Assembly: GCF_009017415.1 (NCBI RefSeq)
Contig: NC_092404.1
Span: forward strand, 124,001-188,000
DNA: 64,000 nt
Reading direction: 5' to 3'
Origin: Aspergillus flavus
Lineage: Eukaryota; Ascomycota; Eurotiomycetes; Eurotiales; Aspergillaceae
A program made the translations under genes and the position numbers. Below the pieces are notes generated by a model. It had not been told where the DNA came from. It saw nothing but the letters and a program-made list of their open reading frames with translations, and made no database searches. This document shows positions 1 through 10,801 of this stretch, piece after piece. How positions within the stretch are numbered: the first letter of the stretch is position 1; every line of letters begins with the position of its first letter.

Positions 1-3000
1 ATGGCGCTGTAAGTAGTCCATGACTGGGTTGCCACGACAGGTGGCGGCATAGAAGGCAACTGTTGCAACAGAGCTAGACCGACCAGGCAATGAGGACTTC
101 AGACGCACATCACCAACGGTGGTAACAGCCTTGAACGTGTCCCTGCTGGCGTATTGATAGGTCGACTGCAGTACGAAGATTAGTGTCTGGTCCTGCAGAT
201 CTAGGTCAGCATCCCGTGGCTTGAACCACGGTTTGGACTTCAGCAGGGCCACCTCCATGGGTCCGCTGAGGCACAACTCCATTTCTTCCTCGTCGACTTT
301 GCGGAAGGTGTTCTCCCAGTCGGTGTGCGTGCCACGGTACAGGAATTGGCTGGTCAACTCGAGGACGACTTTCCCATCCTGACAGACGTCACCGCGCACT
401 TCGACAAGCTTACCGGCATCTTCAATCGTGATGGCCTGAATGCGAGACTTGGTCTCGAGGACAGCGCCCTCCTGAATAGGTTGTGCGTCTGGTGGGATGC
501 GGAACCCGTTAGTGAGATGCACCAGGGTCAAGAGATCCACATCCAACTCGTGCGAGAAAAGTGGTTTCATCAGTGCCTCCCAGCCTACGACAACCCCGAA
601 GTCAAGCGGTGCGTACAGGGTCTTTCCGCGACGCTTGCTAGATGCATCGCTTGCGTTCTGTACGCAGTGCGCAAACTCTGCGATCGAGTCCGCGGTGACT
701 TCAAGTCCAGTCTCGCAGAACGTATCGTGCACGGATGTCCACTTCTTCGGCTGCGAGTTGGTGAACCACACACGGTAGTAGAACTCTTTGACCCGCTCAT
801 TGCGACCGTCCATGATCTCATGGATGGGCGCGTACACTGCGTCGCGCCGGTACTGGTACATCAGCCGCAGCCCGATAGCTGCACCCCCAGCATTCCGGTA
901 GTTGATGATCTCCAGGGTGATGGACCCAGATTCGTCCGCACGGATATCCACAACCTTCACTGGCTCAGAGTGTGGGCGGTATTCGAACAGCGAAACAGTC
1001 GTGTCGGACCGGTGACCCGTCTGGACCATCACATAAGAATCGCGCGTCGGCTGGAAGAGTCGGCGCAGTGGGTTCTCACTAATTGCCCGGCCCTGCACAA
1101 TCGTAGGAGCATTGAAGAATGCCTGGCGCCAGCCACCCTGCGTGCCGCCCAGTGCAGCTAACCACTGGTCTAGCGATGGCATCGGAGCATTCATCTCGGG
1201 CGATACCTCATACAGAAGCGAACCAGTGTTACCCACGGGGACGCAGTGGATACCGGCCTGCGCCATGCTCCACTCACTGACGGTTGGATAGGGTCCAAAG
1301 CAATGAACAATGGGGATTCCATCCTCAAAGTAGTCAGGGTCCCGCATTTCGAGACGCTCAATATGTCCGTCATGGATGGCATCCAGGATCTTGCGCGCTG
1401 GCTCATCGACCACAGTTGAGTGGCGCGCTGCCACCGGTCCATGCAGAATACACACTCGCTCAACGTCGCCATCGACAACCGCGTTCAGATCCTCCGACTG
1501 CCAAAGCGAGTCCTTCTTGAAGTACTCCTCGAAGTTCTCGTCCAGTACGGGCACGAATGGGACCGGTTTCTGGCCGCGTCGCCGGCACAAGTGCAGGAAA
1601 TACTGCGCATCCTGTGTACCCATGAGCTGGTCAGCTGCACAGGGATTCTGCTCGAGGAATTTGTCAATCGCTGGCTTGGGGTCACGAAGATCGTCCACGC
1701 TGGCGACCACAGAAGAGGTAATCTCCATGTCATCACCATCCTGCTCCTCTCTCTCGTGGCCGATCCGTGCTTCTACACGCAAGAGGAAATCGAACAGGAA
1801 CTGCTGGAACGAAGGATCGATCCAACGGCCCTCGAGGGAGACATATGTCAATTCGACTAGCCGTGAGATGACCTCCGCATAGGTCATTTCCTCCAGATCC
1901 ACCACGTTCCCTAGTTCGTCGCGTCCAAACCAGACTTTGTGTGAGTCGGCGTTCAGTCGGCGGATAATGTAGTCGCGCTGCTTCTGCAGCTCAGTGAGAC
2001 GCTTTGCGCGATCGAGTTTAAAGATTGTTCGGTCCAATTCCGCCCAGAGTCGCACACCACGCGTCGCCAATTTGTGGATGGGCTCTCCCATCTCGGAGGT
2101 GACCGTCATGATGCCTCCTGCCGGCTGCGTGTAGGTCTGCTCCCAGTCGGCCTCATCAGCTACTCCAGGTGCAGCCACAATTGCTTGCTTCACTGCTGGG
2201 CTGGTATGGGCCTCCTTCGCAGTCATCATGCGGCTACCCACGAGAATACCGTCGAAAGGCATGAGCGGCCGATTGTAGCGCTGTGCCCACTCACCAGTGA
2301 GGTAGGGGAAGGTGTCCTCGGCCCCTCCGAAGCCACTGCCGGCCACCAGGATCAGGTTCGAGCAGCTACGTACCGCACCATAAGCCTGGAGGATGGGCTG
2401 GTGGAAGTCTTCGAAGGAGTGGTGGCCACCCCCGCGACCGCCAGTCCATTGGAGAATCACCGGGAAGTTAGGATGGGCACGCGCGATCGCAATAACCTGG
2501 TGGATCGCCGGCAGCGACCCTGGTTTGAAGCTGATATGGCGCAACCCAAGATCACGAATGTAGCTTGTCGCGACTTCAAGCGAGGGAACCCCAGCGCCCA
2601 CGGTAAGGCCCTCAATTGGCACTCCCGACGCCCGGAGACGTGTGAGCAGCGGAACTTGCCAGCGCACTGCCTTGGGGGCGGCATAGATCATATTGACAGT
2701 GATTCCGCGACCCGGGGGGATCTCTTTGAGGAGACGTTGGATCGCCGTTTCCAGCTGGTCCGCGCGATGATAGCCGCCCAACGCCAGTTCGACATGATAT
2801 CCAGCCTTCATCACCGCTGCACAGAAGTCCCAGGCCGTTGTGGTTGGGGTCATACCCGCCACAATGACTGGTGGGAGTCCCAGCAGGCGACTCAGCTTGG
2901 TGTCGACCATGGGGCGGCTGCCAGACACCTGGACCAGCTTTGGCCGGTACTGCTCGCTCCAAATCTGACCATACGCCAGCGCCGGGGACGGACACCAGTC

Positions 3001-4755
3001 GAAGATCTCGCTGCGATAGCCCAGGTCGGTGTTGGTGCCCTCCGCGACCGTGGCCAGGATGGTTCGAACCCCCGTGCCATCTTTGAGTCGGTTGGTCAAT
3101 GCCCCAATGCCAGATACGCCTCCCGGCCCGAAGTCGATGATGTGCGTGGCGCCGGGCAACTTGGTCGCTTCAGTCCACACAAGTTCCTGTGATGTGATCA
3201 TGGCCACCAGGTCGGGAACAATATTCTGGCTCCCGAAGGCCCGCAGGTCACTACCCGTGCGCGTACAGAACACGGGAATGCGAAGGTCGTCGCCCCTGAT
3301 GGTTAAGTCGGGGACACTGGCCAGAACCGCGTCGGAGACATCGGCCAGGTAGCTGCTATGGAAGGCAGCAGTGATGGGGAGGAATCGGTTACTGATCTCG
3401 GGTTTGCGCTTGCTGAAGGGAATGCGGTGCTGGGTGCCCTTCGCCGGGGCCTTGACACCACGCAACCAGACGTTGAAGCCATGGAGAGACAAGGGGGGAC
3501 CTGCCAGCACGGCGCTCTGGGGTCCATTGATCAGGGCGATTGCAATACGGGCGTCCTCCGACAGGTGTGCATTGACGGCGTCGACATATTTCTGGAGTTG
3601 ATCGAGGGGACAGTCGGTCACACTAAGCATGGGTCCCGGAAAGCCCTCCCCATGAGCCTCCGCATCAGCGACAATCACTGGTGGCAGCTCGGCCACCGCA
3701 AAGTGGTCTTGGCTGTAGGCTCCAATGGCCAACAGGAGGCGCAGGGCATCCAGGGACAGGCTGTCAAACTGGGTCCATGACTGGGCCACGGCTGTAACCG
3801 TTGCGGTGACAATGCCCTGCGAGTGGCCGGTGGTCCCAGCGAGTGCAGCCTGGATCTGTGCTGGAGTGGACCCCAGAACACGCCCAATCACGCGATACCA
3901 AGCCAGTTGGAGAAGACCGATCAGCGGCATACTAAGTGGGGCCGAGATCAAGTAGGCTGAGTCTGGGGCCCGTTCGGAATGCTCCAGCCAAGTGATAATA
4001 TCCAGACCCTGGTGATAAAAGCGGCTGAACCGGTCGTCGAGCGACTGGCGCTGCAGCATGCTGGATGCGGAGACGACCAAGTCACGCACTAGTGGCCGGT
4101 AGGTATTGTACACCATTCGTAGCTCGTCGAAATAATTCTCATCGTTACCCTGGCCGCCAAACATGGTGTACAAGTGCGCCTTGCGGTCCAACGCGGCGGC
4201 CATAAGCGCGGACGGTGGATGGGATGGCCGACTGATCTTTCGCAAAGCATGACGCGCCTGAAAATAGGCTGCTAAAATGGTCGATTTGACTTCGGTGCTT
4301 GCGTCCAACTCCTTCACCACTACATGCACTTCCCGATTCCACAGGATGTCTCTCTCGAAGGTGTCCATCGCCGTGGCGAGGAGCACCCGCAAGTCATCCT
4401 CTTTCAACCCACGGCGCTCCCGCTCCAGGCGGCGTACCGTAAAGCTGAGGAATCGAGCCCAGAGCTCAACCAGCGACGACAATTCCTCGTCACCCGAAGT
4501 CTTGCTCAGGTCGTGGAGGAAGTCATCGCGCAGCTGCAGAGCCGTTGGGTAGGACCCGCTGGCAACGGTGAGAGAGTGCTCAAAGACATGGTAGGTAATG
4601 GTAAGGGTCTGACACGCATGGGAGGAAGTGGAGGAGGTGGAGAGAAGTTCGGGAGTGGCCCATCCAGAGCCAAGGGCAAAAGAGGCCGCGGAACCAGCGC
4701 TGGCCAAGGAAGGGGAACGGGAAGCAACAGAGGAGGCGTTAATCGTAGAGAACAT
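1..4755 (-). CDS. Fatty acid synthase beta subunit, dedicated to the peptide cluster (partial, 3' end beyond the window)
   Basis: Reading down from the ATG at 4755-4753, the frame stays open for 1585 codons to base 1 with no intron needed, so the gene runs off the left edge. An N-terminal acyltransferase domain carries the nucleophile motif GHSQG (near 3835-3820). An enoyl-reductase domain follows, with an NLILVAGSGFGG-type glycine-rich stretch (near 2370-2320). The last visible part, with a FYAATCRGNPVMDY segment, is the dehydratase/MaoC-like region. The malonyl/palmitoyl transferase domain must lie outside; family members have about 2050-2100 residues. With the alpha subunit at 41281-46422 it should form a cytosolic alpha6beta6-type FAS that supplies an acyl precursor to the NRPS, as TOXC is thought to do for HC-toxin (known family role). 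Both FAS subunits near one NRPS argues for specialised rather than primary metabolism (inference). Confidence 0.93.
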   Translation of the reverse strand, partial: MFSTINASSVASRSPSLASAGSAASFALGSGWATPELLSTSSTSSHACQTLTITYHVFEHSLTVASGSYPTALQLRDDFLHDLSKTSGDEELSSLVELWARFLSFTVRRLERERRGLKEDDLRVLLATAMDTFERDILWNREVHVVVKELDASTEVKSTILAAYFQARHALRKISRPSHPPSALMAAALDRKAHLYTMFGGQGNDENYFDELRMVYNTYRPLVRDLVVSASSMLQRQSLDDRFSRFYHQGLDIITWLEHSERAPDSAYLISAPLSMPLIGLLQLAWYRVIGRVLGSTPAQIQAALAGTTGHSQGIVTATVTAVAQSWTQFDSLSLDALRLLLAIGAYSQDHFAVAELPPVIVADAEAHGEGFPGPMLSVTDCPLDQLQKYVDAVNAHLSEDARIAIALINGPQSAVLAGPPLSLHGFNVWLRGVKAPAKGTQHRIPFSKRKPEISNRFLPITAAFHSSYLADVSDAVLASVPDLTIRGDDLRIPVFCTRTGSDLRAFGSQNIVPDLVAMITSQELVWTEATKLPGATHIIDFGPGGVSGIGALTNRLKDGTGVRTILATVAEGTNTDLGYRSEIFDWCPSPALAYGQIWSEQYRPKLVQVSGSRPMVDTKLSRLLGLPPVIVAGMTPTTTAWDFCAAVMKAGYHVELALGGYHRADQLETAIQRLLKEIPPGRGITVNMIYAAPKAVRWQVPLLTRLRASGVPIEGLTVGAGVPSLEVATSYIRDLGLRHISFKPGSLPAIHQVIAIARAHPNFPVILQWTGGRGGGHHSFEDFHQPILQAYGAVRSCSNLILVAGSGFGGAEDTFPYLTGEWAQRYNRPLMPFDGILVGSRMMTAKEAHTSPAVKQAIVAAPGVADEADWEQTYTQPAGGIMTVTSEMGEPIHKLATRGVRLWAELDRTIFKLDRAKRLTELQKQRDYIIRRLNADSHKVWFGRDELGNVVDLEEMTYAEVISRLVELTYVSLEGRWIDPSFQQFLFDFLLRVEARIGHEREEQDGDDMEITSSVVASVDDLRDPKPAIDKFLEQNPCAADQLMGTQDAQYFLHLCRRRGQKPVPFVPVLDENFEEYFKKDSLWQSEDLNAVVDGDVERVCILHGPVAARHSTVVDEPARKILDAIHDGHIERLEMRDPDYFEDGIPIVHCFGPYPTVSEWSMAQAGIHCVPVGNTGSLLYEVSPEMNAPMPSLDQWLAALGGTQGGWRQAFFNAPTIVQGRAISENPLRRLFQPTRDSYVMVQTGHRSDTTVSLFEYRPHSEPVKVVDIRADESGSITLEIINYRNAGGAAIGLRLMYQYRRDAVYAPIHEIMDGRNERVKEFYYRVWFTNSQPKKWTSVHDTFCETGLEVTADSIAEFAHCVQNASDASSKRRGKTLYAPLDFGVVVGWEALMKPLFSHELDVDLLTLVHLTNGFRIPPDAQPIQEGAVLETKSRIQAITIEDAGKLVEVRGDVCQDGKVVLELTSQFLYRGTHTDWENTFRKVDEEEMELCLSGPMEVALLKSKPWFKPRDADLDLQDQTLIFVLQSTYQYASRDTFKAVTTVGDVRLKSSLPGRSSSVATVAFYAATCRGNPVMDYLQRH

Positions 4756-5267
4756 TATGGCGGTAAATCGTAGTATAGTGGATCAATCGTTGGGTATTCG
4801 GTATTTTCTTTGTTGAATATGGATCTTCTTTGTTTCTGCAAGGCTAATTACCGTTTCTCTTTGTTTTTGAAGATATTCGCAAAGATATTTAATCCAAACG
4901 GGTCGCGCGTTGGAACCCAAATCGGGAAGTCAGCCCTAAGCGTCTCACTTTGCATACGCGCTAACATGCACGGTGGGCTCAGCCTGCAGCCCTCGAGCCT
5001 CACATCCCAGTCTAGTTTCCCTCCCAAACTAGAATCTGACGTGTGTTGGCTCTCTAAAAATATGATGGGCTAATTGGTTTAGGCACCGTCATTCTGTCGA
5101 TCATGGGTGAGCGTCCTAGTTTAAGAATGGCAGCAGGTAATCGCTTTTTTTTCGTGCATCTCAACAACTTCTCTCCCTTCTTCTCTGCCCCTTCCTCGGT
5201 CAGATTCCTCCCAGTTTGATTATAGTAAAAAACCTTTGCTGCCAGACACTGGTTGTCAATTAGCATC
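4756..5267. promoter_or_regulatory. Divergent intergenic promoter between FAS beta and the RTA1-like gene
   Basis: This 512-base interval separates two genes transcribed away from each other, so it should hold both promoters. I saw no convincing TATA box and no full match to the ATCTCNCGNA tox-box. Confidence 0.5.
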
Positions 5268-6642
5268 ATGGGTTTAACACCGAAGTGCGGTATGTTCTCT
5301 TAATTTCTCTAGAGTTTTATGTTTTCTTATTTTCTATTCCGCGTTTAATAATAATTCCCCGCTTCCCACGTTCTTAATTCCCCGATCTCCCATCGCTATC
5401 TATCTCTCCTCAAAATCAGTGTTACTGATCCTTACGACACTCAAAATTCACCTATTTCGTAAGCGACACAGAACTGATAAATTAATGCAGATCTCACCAA
5501 TGAGAATGCGCAGTATCCCTACTGTGCCAGTCCCCCCGCCGCCATTATCTTCTCCGTGCTCTTTGGAGTGACATTCGCAGGCCACTTAGCCCTGGCCATT
5601 CTGTACCGTAAGAGATTCTGCTGGGTGATCATCGTCGGCAGTGGTTGGGAATGTCTGGGTTTGATCATGCGTGCCTACTCGACGCTGGACCAGACCAAGT
5701 CATCCACCCTGGCTGCTGCCCAGCTGCTCGTCCTGCTCGCCCCGCTGTGGATTAACGCATTCGTGTACATGATTTTCGGTCGCATGGTTTACTATTTCAC
5801 CCCGAACAAGAAGATCAAGGGCATCAAAGCCGAGAGCATGGCCAAGATCTTCATCTGGCTCGATATAACGTGAGCGCCCTCCGCGAGATCATGTCGATTC
5901 CGAAGACACTGACCATGGTCTTAGCGCCTTTATCATCCAAGGTACCGGTGGTATTTTGGACTCCGACGGCTTCGGTGAGAAGTTGAATCGGACCGGTATG
6001 AACATTTACACGGCTGGTATCGCCATCCAGGAATTCTTCATCCTCTGTTTCCTCGCTCTGTTGATCGTGTTCCATAAGCGCATGCTGTCGGGATACCGGA
6101 ATCTCGAGCGCGGAAATGGGTGGAAGCTGATGGTCTATGGCATGTATGCGACATTGCTATGCCTGACAGTAAGTGTCCTCTTCCTTGGCCCTTTTCAAAG
6201 CACAATTTTGACAACTACGGCATAGACCCGTATCGTCTACCGTCTTATCGAGTTTGCCAACCCCAACCAGGCGGGTAAGACCGTGCTCAGCACCAAGGAG
6301 GCCCCGTTCTACATCCTCGAATGTGTCCCCATCTTCATCGGTATGATGCTCTGGAATGTCTTGCACCCGGGTCGGATGATGCCGGGTCCCGACAGCGAGT
6401 TCCCCAAGCTCTCGCGCTCCGAGAAGAAGCAGATGAAACAGGAGGCAAAAGAGGCGAAGAAGCAGGAACGCCGAGTGGGCTTTAGTAAAAAGTATACCGC
6501 TGTCAACGACTCGGAATACACTCTCACGCGCCCCAGTGATGAGGAGCATGAGGCTGGCTACGGCGGTGGACGCTGGCCCCTGAACGAGGTGGAATCGGGA
6601 CGAGGGGGTTATGGCGGTCGTGAGTATGGCTATGTCCGTTGA
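5268..6642 (+). CDS. RTA1-like seven-transmembrane protein (lipid-translocating exporter family)
   Basis: Four exons, 5268-5289, 5491-5869, 5925-6168 and 6226-6642, total 1062 bases and give 353 residues in a continuous frame. The protein has several hydrophobic segments in the RTA1 arrangement: a short N-terminus ending in a YPYCASPPAAI-type stretch, membrane helices throughout, and a family-typical tract around the residues LNRTGMNIYTAGI. The hydrophilic tail is rich in Lys/Glu and then Gly/Tyr. RTA1/RSB1/RTM1 proteins sit in the plasma membrane and are linked to lipid translocation or resistance to toxic compounds. The gene lies between FAS beta and the bANK regulator, so it could help with export or self-protection, but it could also be a bystander. 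The start is chosen because exon 1 joins cleanly to the conserved N-terminus. Confidence 0.85.
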
Positions 6643-7028
6643 GGATGGTTAGGATGGGGATGATACTGTGTGGAACTGGGAAAAAGGCTGGACCTGGAGG
6701 TTTTTGGGTGTTTTTCCTCTTTATTTATTTATATTTTTTGTTTTGTTTGACTTTAAAACTTCAAATCTTCATTATGCTATGCTCTAGTTGACAGATATCG
6801 ACATATATCTGGGTTACATATGTACACAATGGATAACGAACGTGATGCTTCTATAAAAATTCAAGAACTCCTGATAGAATTCCTCACAGCCACCTGCCTC
6901 CAACGCCAGCAGATCGGATATAAATAAGATAATAAAAAATATATAAAAAATCAAAATAGAAGAAAAACAGAAGGACGTGAACCATCAAACTAATCAATCA
7001 AGGGGGATATCACTGGAGAAGAGAGAGA
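6643..7028. other. Convergent intergenic region, no gene seen
   Basis: This 386-base, AT-rich interval lies between the 3' ends of the RTA1-like gene and the bANK regulator. It is presumably 3' untranslated sequence of both. I see no further feature in it. Confidence 0.5.
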
Positions 7029-8227
7029 CTACATGTTCTTGCCGAGACATGCGGTATGCAAGGGCGTCTGCCCCTCGAGATCGCGGATCATCAACTGGGC
7101 CCCGGCTTGCACCAGCATTTCGACCAAATCACGCCGATTTCGCTCACAGGCAAGATGCAAGGCTGTACGGCCCAACCAGTCCTGCGCGTCCACCTGGAGA
7201 GCGTGGCGGCGTGTCGGACACAGCAACACTTGCACCACTTCTGGCCGATGATGCTTGACAGCCAGGTGCAGCGCCGTTTCACCCTCCCGTGTTGTCACGT
7301 TGATATTTACGCCGCTGCCGGTTGGTGAGTCCAACAGTAGCGTCACCAGGCGGGCGTGTCCCTCCATCGCTGCGAGATGTAGGGGCGTCAGCCCGGCGCT
7401 ATCGGCGATCGAGGCATCCGCGCCCGCACTGATCAGCACCCCCAGGACAGACTCGTGCCCGTACAGAGCCGCCCGGTGAAGGGCAGTGTTGGCAAGGGAA
7501 GACTCTCCGGGGGGTGTGGAATGTGACGGAACAGATTCAACAACGGTTGGGGGGCTGGGATTCGGTGTTATACTAGGGCTGGGTGCGTGGATTGGCTGGG
7601 AGGATTTCACCGTGTCTGCAGCAGAGACAGGGACCGCTGAGGGATGGGAATTTGAGAGATTGCCATTGTTGGTGTTTGCCAGCGCGTATGCTTCCTCGAT
7701 GGGGTTGTAGGAAGGCCCCCGGCCGGCCATCGTCGGTCGTTGGGAACCATCGAGGGACGGCGGAGTCCACGACTCGGGGAAGGATAGACCGTCCAGAGGA
7801 GGAGAGAAGAGCTGAAAGTCCGGCGGAGTTTGAACCTTCACCGGGGTCTGGAATGGGGGTAAGGGTTGTTGTTGATGTTGTTGCTGTTGCTTCTGCTGCT
7901 GCTGCTGCTTCTCCTCCTCCTTAGGAGCCTTGGCTGCTGCTGCCTCTTTGGCACTTTCCAGCTTTTCCTTCTTCAATCCTACATGGCATGGTTAACGGGG
8001 TCAAGGCATCACCTCCTTCCTCCAGGAACTTACTCTTACGATACCCCCTCTGGGCAATCCGATTTTGAGCCCTTCGCCGCTCTACCCGATCATCGATATT
8101 CGCCCAATTCTCGCCGACGACCTGAACGGAACTACAGTTGATCAGCAAAAGCAGATGGGAGAAAAGGGGTCTGAAAAGAGTATACGTACGTGATCATCGT
8201 GCAATTAGGGTCCACTGACATTCTCAT
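7029..8227 (-). CDS. bANK transcription factor: bZIP-type basic region plus ankyrin repeats (TOXE/APF2-like)
   Basis: Three exons, 8227-8186, 8121-8034 and 7978-7029, total 1080 bases and give 359 residues. Right after the short N-terminus is a basic DNA-binding region with core RRRAQNRIAQRGYRKR (about residues 26-41), split by the second intron. A Lys/Glu-rich and Gln-rich stretch follows, then a Pro/Ser-rich linker. The C-terminal third has four to five ankyrin repeats (TALHRAALYGH, TPLHLAAMEGH, TALHLAVKHH, TALHLACERN, TPLHTACLG). There is no leucine zipper. This combination defines the bANK regulators known from the HC-toxin (TOXE) and apicidin (APF2) clusters, so this is the best candidate for the pathway activator. 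It is nuclear by inference. The first Met (8227) or one two codons later (8221) could be the start. Confidence 0.88.
7874..7920 (-). repeat. Trinucleotide tract encoding poly-glutamine in the bANK regulator
   Basis: A run of CTG/CTT triplets on the plus strand encodes Gln-rich residues of the regulator just after its basic region, interrupted by Lys and His. Such tracts vary in length between strains, so the protein length may be polymorphic. Confidence 0.7.
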
Positions 8228-10801
8228 GGCGATACAGTAGGAGATGGGCTATCCGTTCTCACGACCGGGGGCCATCGCCCACCCTGGGGCCCTCTACATA
8301 TATGTATAGAAAAAGGATCACGCCGTCATCTTCACTACATGCACTACAGATCTCTGCCCCCAACATTGCTCAGACTCGTTGGATTGGTATCCTAGCGTAT
8401 CTTCATCTTACGAAAGAAATAACTGAGGAAAGGGCGCCGGCCACATGGTCGCCACATGGGGAGGTCCATAGTGAAGCAGATCATTTCCTACTTCCACTAT
8501 ACGAGCCGATCTCCAAAAGTATGGCAGAGACGAACTAAGGCGAAGGACACCAATAGGACAATCTTTTGCTGGGTCGCAGTCGAGTTCACGGATCCTGTTA
8601 GTCTGGATCGCCTCGTTTAGGAAGGGGCCGTTGGCTTACGGTGGAGTTGTGTTGGTAATATTATTCGATGAGATCATTCCTAGACATTTGGATTTGCATT
8701 TATAATTTCTCTTAATCTTTCGCCTCTCTTCTGATAGACAAGATGGTGTTTGAGTCTAAGGTTGACCATATAGAGAGTATATATGTTGGTGTATACAGCG
8801 ATAAGCGTACATGTAATAAGAGGCCATAAAAAACCTCCTGGACTCTAGCAAACAAGGACTTGGGGTACATAAAAGAACTATGGAATTGTAAAGAACGCCA
8901 CTGGAGATCAGGACTAGCGTATGAAGCTCTAAAAAAAGAACTGTATAGAGTTAAAACTGTCAGCAGTCTCGGATCGCTAGAATGCCAGGCGCAGGCATCG
9001 CAAGTATGAAACGATGCAGTATGGAGTAGTAAAACCGTGCCAATATACGGCACAGCGAACCATGACGTACAATATCTCCGGTCCGTTTGTTTCAGATTCA
9101 GACCTGAGAAATTAGAGTAAGAAATTAACCTGTCAAAGCGTCGCGAGAAAATGGCCCTGTGACACGGTGGGAAGGGGATTTGCGATGGCTACTGGCGGTA
9201 TCAAGGGTGACACGGGCACTGGGGGCTTGACCGAAGTTTGGATATGAAACGAGGAACTTCCTCTTCTGGGTTAACAGTAGCAATGCCCAGTACCTAGATG
9301 CATACCTCCGCATCCCTATGAGCCAATCGAGCAAGCTGCCAGAGTGCCCGACCAGTCCTGTTTCCTTGTTGAACACACCCAAAAATAGAGTCACACAAGT
9401 AGAACTTCCCGAAGAGTAAGCACTAAAGGTCCAGGTACCGAACTAAGGATCGGGATCCATACCCAAGCCCCTCTTAACAGAAGCACTATCGTTGGTGGCT
9501 TGGCATTCTTGTCTGGTGGATCTTCCGAGATTAGGATTGCAGGATAGTATCACCCTCGTCTTCCCAAGCTGCCTGACTCGTAAGGCCATCATTCCAACAC
9601 GACCGGACTAGAAGCTGGCTGTCGCAAGTTTTTGCTATGCTCCAACGTAGGCTGATACTTGAATCAGGCTGAAGCACCACGAGAACTCACCCAGCAGATT
9701 GAGAACAGGACACCTACACGAGATCATCCCTTCTTACTGTCAGCATGGATCCCACTCGGTGTTCACTAACCCGATTAGAAAGGACCCCCAACGTACCAAC
9801 TCCGCCTCCCATGATAGACCCGTCCACCAAAGTTCTTCCCGCTTCCCGAGGCAGAAACGAGGCACAAATCTGGCAGAAACAAGGCAGAAACGGGATCGAT
9901 ACCTGATCTTAGGGTTCCACTGGGCACGGCCCTCTCACTCCTTGCTCGATTCGCCTCGTCCTTGACCTTCCCCTCTCGCAGTGGAAACTGTAAAGACGCA
10001 TGGCCCTAATCCTAGTAGATCGGAATCATTTATTGGCTCAGGGATAATACCGCCTGTATAATAGGTTCCGCCAATACTGTGCTGGAAAATACTCCGTTTG
10101 GACTAGGAGAATCAGAGCAATTATATATATTGAAGCATAATACTCTACGAGGATGGATAAATATAGATTCAAGATCAATGTAAGCTTTAATTTGAACCCT
10201 TACTGTTATCCCGTCACACTGATATATTTAGATTGTAGTGGACGTTCCATGACTTAATACATATTTCGAATGCGGTCCACCTAGCAAACATTCAGTCTAA
10301 GCAATCAGCTGCGCTAACCTTCAACCACGATTACCCTTCCGGGAAGTAGGGCATCGTTACTAACTAAATAGCCTGGTGTCACGAATCCCACAGTAGCGTA
10401 GCCCTATTGAAATTAAAACTGAATTTTGCTAAGATAAAAAAAAATAACTCACTAAAATTAAGATTATCAATGGATGTTCACGGCCATGTCAAGTGATTAC
10501 TATATTACATCTTAGCACCAGATACACCGATGTCAGTAAGATAGCCTACGGATACCAGCCCAACACATGTTCTTAGAGGAGGCACTACGTTAATGGAGCA
10601 CTGCACAAGTTGAAGTGAAAAGAAATCTATTGTCTAGCCTTTCCAGAAGGTCATGTGAATCGCTAAGTAGAGAAAGAAAAGTACACGAGATAGAACACAA
10701 ACAGAGAGACAAATGAGATAATTATAGAAGAAACAAAATCATACAGACAGATGAAAGCTTTTAGAGCCACAGGAAAACAAGAAAAACAATCATTACATCG
10801 T
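8228..10801. other. Gene-free interval between the bANK regulator and the NRPS 3' end
   Basis: In about 2.6 kb I find no open frame with recognisable domains or sensible splicing; frames at 8302-8538, 8712-9053, 9125-9394 and 9699-9965 have no recognisable content. The first few hundred bases should be the bANK promoter. The last few hundred are NRPS 3' untranslated sequence. A short cluster of GGCAGAAAC-like units sits near 9851-9895. No transposase or long terminal repeats were seen. Confidence 0.5.
8256..8265 (+). promoter_or_regulatory. Partial tox-box-like motif (TTCTCACGAC) upstream of the bANK regulator
   Basis: It matches 8 of 10 positions of the published ATCTCNCGNA tox-box (mismatches at 1 and 10). 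It lies about 30 bases before the regulator's start. TTCTCACGA also occurs at 41056 in the P450/FAS alpha promoter. Possible autoregulation; weak on its own. Confidence 0.3.

Noticed and set aside
325..1161. 278-residue plus-strand frame at the left edge and other plus-strand frames in 1-4700
   Set aside because: They are antisense shadows of the FAS beta coding region and have no domain content.
3055..3080. tRNA T-loop-like string GGTTCGAACCCCC
   Set aside because: It lies in FAS beta coding sequence, and no acceptor or anticodon stem pairs around it.
8712..9394. Minus-strand frames of 113 and 89 residues in the gap
   Set aside because: No domains, no plausible splice partners and no start context. 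They are probably random open frames.
9699..9965. 88-residue plus-strand frame
   Set aside because: Low-complexity, basic composition and no homology I recognise. Not supportable as a gene.
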